The translations under genes and the position numbers were made by a program. DNA of 64,000 nucleotides from Streptomyces sp. NRRL F-6131 (GTDB lineage: Bacteria; Actinomycetota; Actinomycetes; Streptomycetales; Streptomycetaceae): assembly GCA_000719695.1 (NCBI GenBank), contig JOHN01000009.1, forward strand, positions 94,452 to 158,451. The letters run 5' to 3'. Shown here piece after piece: positions 1-21,042 of this stretch; within the stretch, counting starts at the first letter, position 1; every line of letters begins with the position of its first letter. The notes under the pieces are model-generated. The model made no database searches. It was not told the origin of the DNA and saw only the letters and a list, made by a program, of their open reading frames with translations.

Positions 1-879
1 CGACCGGTGCCGGTCGGGGTGCCGGGGGAGCTGCACATCGGCGGCCGGGGCCTGGCACGCGGCTACCTGAACCGGCCCGAGCTGACCGCCGAGCGCTTCG
101 TGCGGGACCCGTTCGACCCGGACCCGACGGCGCGGCTGTACCGGACCGGGGACCTCGCGCGGTTCCGCGAGGACGGCGCGGTGGAGTACCTGGGCCGGCT
201 GGACCACCAGGTGAAGCTGCGCGGCCTGCGGATCGAGCTCGGCGAGATCGAGGCCGTGCTGGCCGGGCACCCGGGGGTCCGGGAGGCGGTGGTGACGGCC
301 CGTCCGCACCGGACCGGGGACGTCCGGCTGGTGGCGTACCTGACGGCGGCGGACGGCGCCGGGGTGCCGCCGCCCGGGCCCGCCGAGCTGGCCGTCCACC
401 TGCGCGGCCGGCTGCCCGGGTACATGGTGCCGGCGGTGTTCGAGGTGCTGGACGCGCTGCCGCTCACCCCGAGCGGCAAGGTGGACCGCAACGCCCTGCC
501 GGAGCCGGGCGACGACCGGGCCGCGGCGGGCGCGCCGTTCACCGCGCCCGGCGCCGGCCTGGAGCGGTCGCTGGCCGGGTTGTGGCGCACGGTGCTGGGG
601 GTCGAGCGGGTCGGCGCCCACGACAACTTCTTCGACCTCGGCGGGCACTCCCTGCTGATGGCGGAGCTGCGGTCGCTGCTCGCGGCGGACCTCGGGCACC
701 GGGTGTCGATGGTCGAACTGTTCCAGCACCCCACGGTGGCCTCGCTGGCCGCCCATCTGAGCCGCCCCGAGGGGGAGCCGTCCGCGGCCCCCGGGGCGGA
801 CGCGCGCGAACGCGCGGAGAACCGACGCCGGGCCGGTGCCCGGCGGCAACAGGCGGCCGTGCGCCGTGCCCGTTCCTGA
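1..879 (+). CDS. NRPS, C-terminal end (A domain end plus PCP), partial
   Basis: The reading frame is already open at the window edge, so this is the tail of a larger non-ribosomal peptide synthetase. Visible in order are the adenylation motifs A7 (YRTGDL), A8 (GRLDHQVKLRGLRIELGEIE) and A10 (PLTPSGKVD), then a peptidyl carrier protein with DNFFDLGGHSL, whose phosphopantetheine serine codon is at 649-651. The specificity residues lie upstream of the window, so the amino acid cannot be predicted. The protein ends in an Arg/Ala-rich tail of about 35 residues after the carrier, with no thioesterase or condensation domain. The PKS gene starts within 35 bases downstream, so the carrier probably hands its aminoacyl or peptidyl chain to that ketosynthase. 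Confidence 0.93.
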   Translation, partial: RPVPVGVPGELHIGGRGLARGYLNRPELTAERFVRDPFDPDPTARLYRTGDLARFREDGAVEYLGRLDHQVKLRGLRIELGEIEAVLAGHPGVREAVVTARPHRTGDVRLVAYLTAADGAGVPPPGPAELAVHLRGRLPGYMVPAVFEVLDALPLTPSGKVDRNALPEPGDDRAAAGAPFTAPGAGLERSLAGLWRTVLGVERVGAHDNFFDLGGHSLLMAELRSLLAADLGHRVSMVELFQHPTVASLAAHLSRPEGEPSAAPGADARERAENRRRAGARRQQAAVRRARS

Positions 880-912
880 GAGCGCGATGTGAGAGAGCGA
901 CAGGTGACCCCG

Positions 913-3900
913 ATGCCGGAGATGTCCGAAGAACTCGACCAGATCGCCGTCGTGGGGATGGCCGGCCGCTTCCCCGGCGCCCCCGACGTCGACACCTTCT
1001 GGAGGAACCTGGAGGAGGGCCGGGAGTCGATCGCCGTCCTCTCCGAGGCCGAACTCCGCGCCGCCGGGGTGGACCCGGAGGTGTCCGGCCGGGACGGCTA
1101 CGTCCGGGCCAAGGGGGTGCTCGCGGAGGCCGACCGCTTCGACGCGGCGTTCTTCGGCTACAGCCCCCGCGAGGCCGAGATCATGGATCCGCAGCACCGG
1201 GTGTTCCTGGAGTGCGCCTGGGAGGCCCTGGAGTCGGCGGGCTGCGTGCCGGAGGAGTTCGAGGGCCGGATCGGGGTGTTCGCCGGAGCCGGGATGAACA
1301 CCTACCTGCTGCACAACGTGACGGCCAACCGCCGGGCCTTCGACTCGGCGGGCCCATACCAGACGCTGCTCGCCTCCGACAAGGACTTCCTGGCCACCCG
1401 GGTCGCCTACAAACTCGGGCTCACCGGCCCGGCGATGAGCGTGCAGACCGCCTGCTCGACCTCGCTCACCGCCGTCCACCTGGCCTGCCAGAGCCTGCTC
1501 AACGGCGAGTGCGACGTAGCCCTGGCCGGCGGTGTGTCGATCGGCTCCCCGCTCGCGCAGGGCTACCAGTACGAGCCGGGCGGCATCCTCTCCCCGGACG
1601 GGCACTGCCGGCCGTTCGACGCGGCGGCGGCCGGCACCGTGCCCGGCAACGGCGTCGGCGTGGTGGTGCTGCGCCGGTTGGCCGACGCGCGGCGCGACGG
1701 CGACACCGTGGACGCCGTGGTGCTCGGCTCGGCCGTCAACAACGACGGCTCGCTGAAGGCCGGGTACACCGCGCCCAGCGTCGACGGTCAGGCCGCGGTG
1801 GTCTCCGAGGCGCTGGCGATGGCCGGGGTCGACGCCGGCTCGGTCGGCTACGTGGAGACCCACGGCACCGGCACCCCGCTCGGCGACCCGATCGAGATCG
1901 CCGCACTGACCCGGGCGTTCCGCGAGGACACCGTGGCCACCGGCAGCTGCGCGATCGGCTCGGTGAAGGGCAACATCGGTCACCTGGACGCCGCCGCCGG
2001 GGTCGCCGCGCTGATCAAGACGGTGCTGGCGCTGCGGCACGAGGCGATCCCGCCGTCCCTGCACTTCACCAAGCCCGGTCCGGAACTCGACCTGGAGTCC
2101 GGCCCGTTCTTCGTCAACGACCGGCTGCGGCCGTGGCCCCGGGGCGCGGAGCCCCGGCGGGCCGGGGTCAGCTCCTTCGGCATCGGCGGCACCAACGTGC
2201 ACCTGGTGCTCGCGGAGGGTCCCGCCCCCGAGCCGGCCCCGGTGCGCGCCCCGGCGTCCGCGCTTGCCGAGGGGGACGCCGCGCCCGTCCTGCTGCCGCT
2301 GTCCGGGCGCACCGCCGAGGCCGTCGCGGAGGGCGCGCGGCGGCTCGCCGACCACCTGGACGCCCACCCCGAGGTGCGGCTCGACGACCTCGCCCACACC
2401 CTCACCCACCGCCGGCAGGTCTTCGTCCGGCGCCGCGCCGTGGTGGCCCGGGACCGGGCGGAGGCGGTGGCCGCGCTGCGCGCCGTGACCGCCGCCGGGA
2501 CGGCCGAGGCCGTCGACGGGGCCCGGGTGGCCTTCCTCTTCCCCGGCCAGGGCACCCAGTACGTGGACATGGCCCGCGGCCTGTACCGACGGGAGCCGGT
2601 GTTCACGGCCGAACTCGACCGCTGCGCCGAGCTGTTCGCCGCCGAGCTGGGCGAGGACCTCCGGGCGCTGCTGTTCCCCGCGCCCGGCCGGGCCGGGGCG
2701 GCGGCGGAGCGGCTGACCCGCACCGAGTTCGCCCAGCCCGCGCTGTTCCTGGTGGAGTACGCGCTGGCCCGGCAGTGGGAGGCCTGGGGCGTGCGGCCGG
2801 GCGCGATGGCCGGCCACAGCGTCGGCGAGTACGTCGCGGCCTGCCTGGCGGGCGTGTTCGCACCGGAGGACGCCGTCCGGCTGGTCGCGGCCCGGGGCCG
2901 GCTGGTCCAGGGCAGGCCCCCCGGGTCGATGCTCACCGTGTTCCTCTCCGAGGCCGACCTCGCGCCGTGGCTGGCCGACGGCGCCGGCCTCGCCGTGGCG
3001 GCGCTCAACTCCACCGGGCTGAGCGTGGCCTCCGGCCCGACCGACGCGGTGGACGCGCTGGAGCGCCGGCTGAAGGCGGCCGCCGTCCCCTGCCGACGGC
3101 TGCACACCTCGCACGCCTTCCACTCGGCGGCCATGGACGGCGCCGTCGACCCGCTGGTCGAGGCGGTCCGCGCGGTACCGCTGAGCCCGCCGCTGATCCC
3201 GTTCTGCTCCAACGTCACCGGCACCTGGATCACCGACGAGGAGGCGACCGACCCCGAGTACTGGGGCCGCCACCTGCGGCAGCCGGTCCGCTTCGCCGAC
3301 GCCGCCGGACTGCTGCTCGCCGACCCGTCCTGGGTGCTGCTGGAGGTCGGCCCGGGCCACACCCTCGGCGACTTCGTCCGCCGGCACGGCGCCTGGCAGG
3401 AGGGCCGGACCGTGGTCGGCTCGCTGCGCCACCCGCACGAGCGGGAGGACGACCCGGTCCGGCTGCGCCGGGCCCTGGGCGCGCTGTGGAGCGCGGGCGT
3501 GCCGGTCGAGCGGGACGTCCTGCGGCCGGGCGCCGACGGCCGGGTGCTGCGGCTGCCCGGATACGCCTTCCAGCGGCAGCGCTACTGGGTGGACCCGGAC
3601 CCGGCCGCCACCGCCGACACCACCGGCGCGCAGGACCGGCCGACCGGCCCGGCGCCGGTCGAGGACTGGTTCCGCACGCCCGGCTGGCGGCGCCTCGCAC
3701 CGCGGGCCGCCAGCCGGTCGGCCGGGGAGGGCGACGGCGAACCGCTCTGGGTGGTGCTCGGCGACGGCACCGGTCTCGGCGCCGCGCTCGCCGGACGGCT
3801 CGCCGAGCGGGGCGGCGCCGTGGTCCGGGTCGGCACCGGGGACGGCTCCGCGCGCGGCGACGGGCTGCGCGTCCCCGGGCTGCACGCCCGCGGGGAGCAC

Positions 3901-6857
3901 TCGTGGTCGCTGGACCCGGCCGACCGCGCGCAGGCCGCCGAGCTGCTCGGTGCCCTGGACCTGCGGGGCGCGACCTCGATCCGCCTGGTGCACCTGTTCA
4001 GCCTCGGCGACGGCCCCGGCCCCGGCGACGGCCCCGACGGCCCCGACGACTCTGACGCCTCCGACGACGACACCGCCCGGCTGGCCTCGGCCCGCCGGCT
4101 CGGCCTGGACAGCCTGGCCGCCCTCGCCCAGGGTCTCGCCGACGCCCGCCCGGCCGTACCGGTCGCCGTCGACGTGCTCTGCCGGGGCGTCCACAGCGTC
4201 ACCGGCGACGAGCCGCTGCGGCCCGAGCAGGCCCTGCTGATCGGCCCCTGCACGGTGATCCCCCAGGAGCTGCCGGACGTCGGCTGCCGCCTGCTGGACG
4301 TCACCGGGACCGATCCGGCCGCCCCGGCGGAGGAGGCGGTCCACGCCGTGCACCAGCTGCTGCTGCGCGACACCGAGGAGCGCGACCTGGCGCTGCGCGG
4401 CCGGCACTGGTGGGTGCGCGACTTCGACGCCCTCCCCCTCCCCGCCGACGGCACCGCCCGGGAAACCGCCCACGACGCCGCCGCCGTCCCCTCCGGAGCC
4501 GGGCCCGCGCAGCTGCGCGACGGCGGCGTCTACCTGGTCACCGGCGGGCTCGGCGGCGTCGGCCTGGCCCTCGCCGAGCAGCTCGCCGCGGGCGCCGAGG
4601 CGCCCGTCCTGGGACTGCTCGGCCGCTCCGACTTCCCCGCCGAGGAGGCCTGGCCGGCCTGGCTGGACGCGCACGGCGAGCAGGACCCGACCAGTGTGCG
4701 GATCCGCCGGCTCGACCGGCTCCGGGAGCGCGGCGCGCGGATCGCCGTCCTGCGGGCCGACGTCACCGACGAGCCGGCGCTGAGCGCCGCCCTCGCCGAA
4801 CTGCGCACCCGCTTCGGCCCGTTGAACGGCGTGGTGCACGCCGCCGGGGCGCCGTCCACCGGGATGCTCGCCCGCCGGACCCGCGAGGACGCCGACGGCG
4901 TGCTGGCGGCGAAGACTTTCGGCACCCTGCTGCTGGACCGGCTGTGCGCGGCCGACCCGCTGGACTTCTTCCTGCTCTGCTCCTCGGTCAGCGCCGTCCT
5001 CGGCGGTCCCGGCCAGAGCGACTACGGCGCGGCCAACGCCTTCCTGGACGCCTTCGCCCAGGAACGGCGTCGGCGGGGCCGGCCGGTGACCTCGCTCGGC
5101 TGGGGCACCTGGGAGGGCGTCGGCATGGCCGCCGGGCTCACCGCCCGGGCGGTCTCCGCCGGACCGGGCGCCGGGTCCGCCGGGGGCGGCCACCCGCTGC
5201 TGCGCCCGGTCCGCGCCGAGGGCGGCACCCGCGTCTTCGAGACCGTGCTCTCCACCGCGGAGCACTGGATCGTCGACGACCACCGGCTGATGGGTCACGG
5301 CCTGGTGCCGGGCACCGCCTACCTGGAACTCGTCCGGGCCGCGCTCGCCGAGCAGGCCGGCGACCGTGAGATCGAGCTGCACGACGTGCTGTTCATGACG
5401 CCGGTGATCGTCCCCGACGGGCAGCACCGGACGGTGTACACCACGATCGAGGAGCGCGACGGCCGCCCGCACTTCACGGTCCGCAGCAGTCCCGGCGCGG
5501 GCGCGCCGTGGCGCGACCACGCCACCGGCTCGGCCTCGTTCCACGAGCGCGGCGAGGACGTCGTGCGGGACCTGGCCGAGGTGGAGGCCCGCTGCGAGGT
5601 GACCGAGGTCCTGGCGACCGAGGAGGAGATCCGCCGCCGGCTCGGCGTCGAGCGCTTCGAGGAGGGCGGCGGGCCGCTGCGGTTCTGGTTCGGCCCGCGC
5701 TGGCAGGTGCTGAAGACGATCCGCACCGGCGGACGGCGGATGCTCGCCACCCTCCGGCTGGACGACGCCTTCCTCGGCGACCTCGACGACCACCCGCTGC
5801 ACCCGGCGCTGCTCGACATGGCCGGCGGCGTCTTCCGGCTGCACGCCGAGGACCCGTACTACCTGCCGCTGACCTACCGCAGCCTGCGGATCCTGCACCC
5901 GCTGACCGGCACGGTGGAGGTCTCCGTGGAGATCAGGCACCCGGCCGGATCGACCGGCGAGACGCTCAGCTGCGACCTCGAACTCCTCGACCCCGAGGGG
6001 CGGTTGCTGGTCCGGGTGACCGACTTCACGGTCAAGCGGATCAATGACGTCGAGGCGCTGCTGGCCCAGATCGGGCAGACCGTCGCGGAGGCCGAGTCGG
6101 CGGGAGAGCCGGCGGGCGGGTCGGCGGGCGACGGCGCCGGGTCCGCCGCCGGGCCCGGGGCGGCCGGGGTGCTGGCGGCGCTCGGCGAGGGCTTCACCGA
6201 GTCGGACGGCCGGGCCGCGTTCGCCCGGATCCTGGCGCAGCCCGAGCTGCCGGCCCATCTGGTGGTCACCCCGCAGGACTTCACGGCGCTGCGCCGGATG
6301 GCCCGCTCGATCACCCCGGCGCTGCTGGCCCGCGAGTTGGAGCACCTGGCGCCACTGGGCGGCAGCCACCCGCGGCCCGACCTGGCGACCCCGTTCGTGG
6401 CGCCGGCCACCGAGCGGGAGGAGGCGGTCGCGGCGCTCTGGCGGGAGGTCCTCGGCGTCCAGGAGGTCGGTGTGCACGACGACTTCTTCGCGCTGGGCGG
6501 CCACTCGCTGGCCGCCGTGCAGATCAACACCCGGATCCGGAGCCGCTTCGGGACCGAGCTCGACCTGCGGGACTTCTTCCACTCCCCCACCGTCGCCCAC
6601 ACCGTCGAGCTGCTGGACGGGGCCGGAGGCGGCGGGACCGGCGGGGCCGGGGACACCATCGAGGCGCTGAGCCGCGGCACGGCGGACGACGCCCCGGACC
6701 GCCTCGCCGGCCTGACCGGGATCGACCGACTCGACGGCGTGGACCGGCTGGACGGGCTGGACGAGCTGGAGGACCTCGACAGCCTGTCCGACGACGAGGT
6801 GGAGGCCCGCCTCCAGGCCCTGCTCGCCGAGGAGTCCGCCGACCGGGAGGACCAGGA

Positions 6858-6861
<4 letters not shown>
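913..6861 (+). CDS. Type I polyketide synthase module KS-AT-KR-DH-ACP
   Basis: One complete extension module. The KS (about residues 8-430) keeps the active-site Cys in TACSTSL (residue 181) and His in THGTGT (317) and NIGHLD (357). The AT has GHSVGEY (Ser 636) and HAFH (from 734), the signature of malonyl-CoA selection. A KR follows (about 1200-1413; GGLGGVG and catalytic Tyr 1371 in SDYGAAN; no LDD motif). Then comes a DH (about 1429-1711) with HxxxGxxxxP starting at His 1457 and HPALLD, and a carrier with GGHSL (Ser 1865). The acidic C-terminal end (DSLSDDEVEARLQALL) resembles a docking segment. KR before DH is the reverse of the usual modular order. ATG 913 was chosen because AGGTGA (902-907) sits 5 nt before it; GTG 889 in the same frame is the alternative. 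Its stop overlaps the next start by four bases. Expected product: an alpha,beta-unsaturated two-carbon extension. Confidence 0.95.
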
Positions 6862-17762
<10,901 letters not shown>

Positions 17763-17804
17763 CCGACCGCCCCGGCCCCTCCCCTCCGACCCGAAAGGCA
17801 CTCG

Positions 17805-18548
17805 ATGAACCGGACGGCCAACCCCGTCGCGCTGATCACCGGCGGCACCCGCGGCATCGGCCGCGCCACCGCCCTGCGGCTGGCCGAGGACGGCTACGAC
17901 GTCGCCCTCTGCTACGGCGCCGACGCCGAGTCCGCCCGCACCCTGGAGAAGCAGCTGCTGGACCTCGGCCGCACCGCCTACGTCCGCCGGACCGACGTCG
18001 CGGACGCCGAGGCCGTCCGCGACCTGGTCGACGGCGTCGAGGACGCGCTCGGCCCGATCACCGCGCTGGTCACCTCGGCGGCCATCCTCCGGGACACCCC
18101 GCTGCTGCTGATGGAGGACCAGGACTGGCAGGACGTCCTCCAGGTCAACCTCAGCGGCGTCTACCACGCCTGCCGCGCGGTCGTCGACGGCATGGCGCTG
18201 CGCCGGCACGGCGCCATCGTCAACCTCTCCTCCGTCGCCGGGATCTGCGGCAACCCCGGCCAGACCAACTACGCGGCGACCAAGGCCGGGATCATCGGCT
18301 TCACCCGCTCACTGGCCCAGGAGGTCGGCCGCTACGGCATCCGCGCCAATGTCGTCGCCCCCGGCTACATCGACACCGATCTCGTCGCCGGGCTGCCCGA
18401 GGAGGCCGTCGAGCAGTCCCTGGAGCAGATCGCCCTGCGCCGCCTCGGCCGCCCGGAGGAGGTGGCCGACCTGGTCGCCTTCCTCCTCTCCGACCGGGCG
18501 AGCTACCTCACCGGCGAGGTCCTCCGCATCGACGGCGGCTTCCGCTGA
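17805..18548 (+). CDS. Stand-alone SDR ketoreductase, FabG/type II KR-like
   Basis: A 247-residue short-chain dehydrogenase. It has the NADPH-binding motif TGGTRGIG near residue 12, the structural Asn region LQVNLSG, catalytic Ser in NLSSVAG and YAATK (YxxxK), and the C-terminal [11 protein letters not shown] typical of FabG-type enzymes. Length is normal for the family. It starts 42 nt after the NRPS, with GAAAGG (17793-17798) 6 nt before the ATG, so it is very likely co-transcribed with the synthetases. In such clusters these enzymes reduce a carrier-bound or free keto group, or make a beta-hydroxy building block. Which substrate applies cannot be read from sequence. Confidence 0.92.
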   Translation: MNRTANPVALITGGTRGIGRATALRLAEDGYDVALCYGADAESARTLEKQLLDLGRTAYVRRTDVADAEAVRDLVDGVEDALGPITALVTSAAILRDTPLLLMEDQDWQDVLQVNLSGVYHACRAVVDGMALRRHGAIVNLSSVAGICGNPGQTNYAATKAGIIGFTRSLAQEVGRYGIRANVVAPGYIDTDLVAGLPEEAVEQSLEQIALRRLGRPEEVADLVAFLLSDRASYLTGEVLRIDGGFR

Positions 18549-18580
18549 CCCGCCGCCCGCCCGCCGCCCCTGGAGTCCCC

Positions 18581-18796
18581 GTGCCCGACACCCCACCCGA
18601 CACCCCCGCCCTGCAGTGGACCGTCCCGCAGTGGACCGTCCTGGTCAACGACGCCCGGCAGCACGCCCTCCTCCCCGTCGGCCTCCCCGTCCCCGCCGGC
18701 TGGCACCCCACCGGCTTCACCGGCACCGAGGAAGCCTGCGAAACCCACGTCGACGCCACCTGGCCCGACATCCGTCCGCTCCCGCCGCGCGCCTAG
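18581..18796 (+). CDS. MbtH-like protein
   Basis: A 71-residue protein from GTG 18581 that matches the MbtH family pattern: VLVNDARQHALLP, then VPAGW, a single Cys about 15 residues later, and W-P-D-I-R-P near the end (the family usually reads WTDxRPxSL). MbtH proteins bind adenylation domains and are needed for their folding or activity. It lies 32 nt after the ketoreductase gene as the last gene of the synthetase operon. Departures are a proline-rich N-terminus, WPD instead of WTD, and a repeated QWTVPQWTV segment at the start. The family call is strong; dependence of particular A domains is inferred. Confidence 0.9.
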   Translation: MPDTPPDTPALQWTVPQWTVLVNDARQHALLPVGLPVPAGWHPTGFTGTEEACETHVDATWPDIRPLPPRA

Positions 18797-19045
18797 GGCC
18801 GCTCTCCTCCGACCCCGGCCTCCCCGGGGCGGGCCCGGTACGCGCCCGACACGCACCGAACCCTGCCGCGTGGCACGCATGCGAACGGGTCACCGCCGAA
18901 GGCGTCGCGTGCCGACGGACTCCCCGTCCGGGTGAAGCTCCCGCGTCGACCCCGCCCCACAAGGACGGGTCGTGTGCGATCTGCCACCCTGAGGGCCCGT
19001 CGGCCACCCGGCCGGCGCCGGGTCCCACCCCACGAGGAGCCCCGC

Positions 19046-19771
19046 ATGAGCACCCCCGACGTCCTCGCCGCGCCCGAGGCGGAGGACGCGCCGCCCCGTC
19101 ACGGCCACCGCTTCCTCCTCATCGGCACCGAGACGATCTTCGTCTACCACCTGCCGCTCTACTTCGTCCCCGTCCACGCCTTCCAGCTGATCATCCGGTT
19201 CGGCCTGGACGCGACGCTCCGCGACAGCTACCTCCGGGACCTCACCCAGAACTGGGGCAAGCGGGTCTACCACTCCCTGTTCTCCGAGGGCCATTGGCCG
19301 CTCAAGGAGCTCGTCGACGGCACCCGCACCTCGCTGCCGGTGGAGCTGGAGCGGGTGACCGTCGACGACGCGGGCAAGCGGACCTTCACCAAGATCCTCG
19401 ACGAGACCGTCGCCACGAGCCGCAAGGAGGACGTCGTCCACTACCGGCCGCTCGACGCCACGACCTACCCCGACTACCTCACCTACCTCGCCTTCGGCCG
19501 GGGCGAGGAGGTCCACCTGGCCCACCAGCTCGCCGCCTCCCCCAACTGGGACGAGGTCATCACCGCCACCGGGCCCACCGGCTTCCTCCCGGGCGACCTC
19601 GACCGCGCCGCCGCCGTCACCATCCCGGCGATCAAGGACCCCAAGGGCGTCGTCACCACCAGTCCGCTGACGAAGGGCCAGCCCTACGAGGGGCGGATCG
19701 ACGACCGGACGGTCACCTTCACCGCGGGCCGCCAGGGCTGGTGGAACCACACCAGCCTGAACAACGAGTAA
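19046..19771 (+). CDS. Conserved-looking protein of unknown function
   Basis: A 241-residue protein with GAGGAG 6 nt before ATG 19046. I do not recognise a characterised family. The N-terminal third holds HRFLLIGTETIFVYHLPLYF and then AFQLIIRFGLDATL. There is no signal peptide or clear membrane segment. His and aromatic residues are frequent, and the C-terminus ends in QGWWNHTSLNNE. It follows the MbtH gene by 249 nt, so it may belong to the synthetase cluster or be the next independent unit. A compact hairpin begins directly after its stop, so transcription probably ends here. No function is assigned. Confidence 0.85.
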   Translation: MSTPDVLAAPEAEDAPPRHGHRFLLIGTETIFVYHLPLYFVPVHAFQLIIRFGLDATLRDSYLRDLTQNWGKRVYHSLFSEGHWPLKELVDGTRTSLPVELERVTVDDAGKRTFTKILDETVATSRKEDVVHYRPLDATTYPDYLTYLAFGRGEEVHLAHQLAASPNWDEVITATGPTGFLPGDLDRAAAVTIPAIKDPKGVVTTSPLTKGQPYEGRIDDRTVTFTAGRQGWWNHTSLNNE

Positions 19772-19789
19772 CCCCCGGGTGCCCGGGGG
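19772..19789 (+). terminator. Hairpin after the 19046-19771 gene
   Basis: CCCCCGGG and CCCGGGGG form an 8-bp perfect inverted repeat beginning one base after the stop codon, with no T-run, as is common for high-GC terminators. Confidence 0.55.
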
Positions 19790-19831
19790 CGACCCGCGTC
19801 GAAGCCCACCCCCGGGCACCGCACCCAATCA

Positions 19832-19848
19832 TTCGGAAACTTTCCTAA
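19832..19848. promoter_or_regulatory. Imperfect palindrome upstream of chitinase
   Basis: TTCGGAAACTTTCCTAA has 8-base arms differing at one position around a central C. It lies about 10 bp upstream of the -35 box of the chitinase promoter candidate. Similar GGAAA/TTTCC palindromes are known from memory as ROK-family operators in front of streptomycete chitosan-degrading enzymes. Binding by such a regulator is inference. Confidence 0.5.
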
Positions 19849-19857
19849 CCAAATCCA

Positions 19858-19886
19858 TTGACCCCGCGGCCCGGTGCCCCGATCCT
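19858..19886 (+). promoter_or_regulatory. Candidate vegetative promoter of chitinase gene
   Basis: TTGACC (19858-19863), a 17-bp spacer and GATCCT (19881-19886) give a sigma-70-like promoter about 100 nt upstream of the chitinase start. The -35 is good and the -10 moderate. Confidence 0.45.
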
Positions 19887-19989
19887 GTGAGACACCCGCC
19901 GCGGGCCGCCGTCGTCCGCCACGGGCGGCCCCTCCGCCTCCCCCTGATCTGCCGTCACCCGTGCCGTGGATCGACGAAAGCGAGTTGGC

Positions 19990-21009
19990 ATGCGCAAGAC
20001 CATCGGAGTCCGCCTCACCGCCCCGCTGCTGGCCGCCGCCCTCGGTCCGGCCGCCCTCCTGCTCGCCCCGGTGACCACCGCCGCGGCGGCCCCCGCCCGC
20101 ACGGACGTCGCCGCCGCGGCCGTCCCGGGCATGGCGGCCGCACCCTACGAGTACCTCGGCTGGGGCAGCCCGCAGAAGCCGACCGACGTCATGAAGGCGA
20201 CCGGCGTCAAGTGGTTCACGCTGGCCTTCATCCTCTCCGACGGCGGGTGCAACCCGAAGTGGGACGGCAGCCGGCCGCTCACCGGAGGGTCCGACGAGGC
20301 CGCGATCAAGTCGATCCGGGCGGCCGGCGGCGACGTGGTCGTCTCGGTCGGCGGCTGGAGCGGCAACAAGCTCGGCGAGAAGTGTTCCAGCGCGAGCGCG
20401 CTGGCCGCCGCCTACCAGAAGGTGATCGACGCCTACCGGCTGAAGGCCTTCGACGTCGACATCGAGAACACCGAGTTCGGCAACGCGACGGTCCGTCAGC
20501 GGGTGGTCGACGCGCTGAAGATCGTCAAGACGAAGAACCCCGGCATCGTCACCTACATCACCCTGGGGACCACCCCCACCGGCCCGGACGCCACCGGCAA
20601 GGACCTCATCAAGCGCGGCGCGGCGGCGGGCCTCGCCAACGACGGCTGGGTGGTGATGCCGTTCGACTTCGGCGGCCACAGCGGCACCATGGGGCAGGCC
20701 TCGGTCGGCGCGCTCGAAGGCCTGAAGGCGGCGGTCAAGAGCGCGTACGGCTACAGCGACGACGCCGCCTACCGGCACATCGGGGTGTCCTCCATGAACG
20801 GGAACACCGACGAGGCGGGCGAGACCGTCACCACCGCCGACTTCCGCACCATCCTCGGGTACGCCAAGCAGCACCACCTGGCCCGGTTCTCCTTCTGGTC
20901 GGTCAACCGCGACCGCGCCTGCGGGTCCGGCACCGACGCCGACGCGTGCAGCGGCGTCGCGCAGTCCCCCTACGAGTTCACCAGGATCGTCGTCCAGTAC
21001 CAGGGCTGA
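19990..21009 (+). CDS. Secreted GH18 chitinase-like glycosidase
   Basis: A 339-residue exported protein. ATG 19990 gives a clean signal peptide (MRKTIGVRL, hydrophobic Ala/Leu core, cleavage near TTAAAAAPA); an in-frame GTG 24 nt upstream is less likely. The catalytic domain runs to the C-terminus and holds the GH18 signature FDVDIEN, with Glu as the acid/base, preceded by VVVSVGGWSG, a second family-18 core motif. There is no carbohydrate-binding module. It would hydrolyse chitin or chitooligosaccharides outside the cell. The palindrome at 19832-19848 and promoter just upstream suggest substrate-responsive control. Confidence 0.9.
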   Translation: MRKTIGVRLTAPLLAAALGPAALLLAPVTTAAAAPARTDVAAAAVPGMAAAPYEYLGWGSPQKPTDVMKATGVKWFTLAFILSDGGCNPKWDGSRPLTGGSDEAAIKSIRAAGGDVVVSVGGWSGNKLGEKCSSASALAAAYQKVIDAYRLKAFDVDIENTEFGNATVRQRVVDALKIVKTKNPGIVTYITLGTTPTGPDATGKDLIKRGAAAGLANDGWVVMPFDFGGHSGTMGQASVGALEGLKAAVKSAYGYSDDAAYRHIGVSSMNGNTDEAGETVTTADFRTILGYAKQHHLARFSFWSVNRDRACGSGTDADACSGVAQSPYEFTRIVVQYQG

Positions 21010-21042
21010 GGAGCCCCTGGGCCGCCACGGCTCCCCCGGCCG

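Noticed and set aside
582..4055. Plus-strand frame of 1157 codons overlapping the NRPS and PKS genes.
   Set aside because: It is Arg/Gly/Pro-rich out-of-frame translation of the KS and AT domains.
19966..19989. GTG 19966 as chitinase start.
   Set aside because: It would put eight charged residues before a well-formed signal peptide; ATG 19990 is the better choice.
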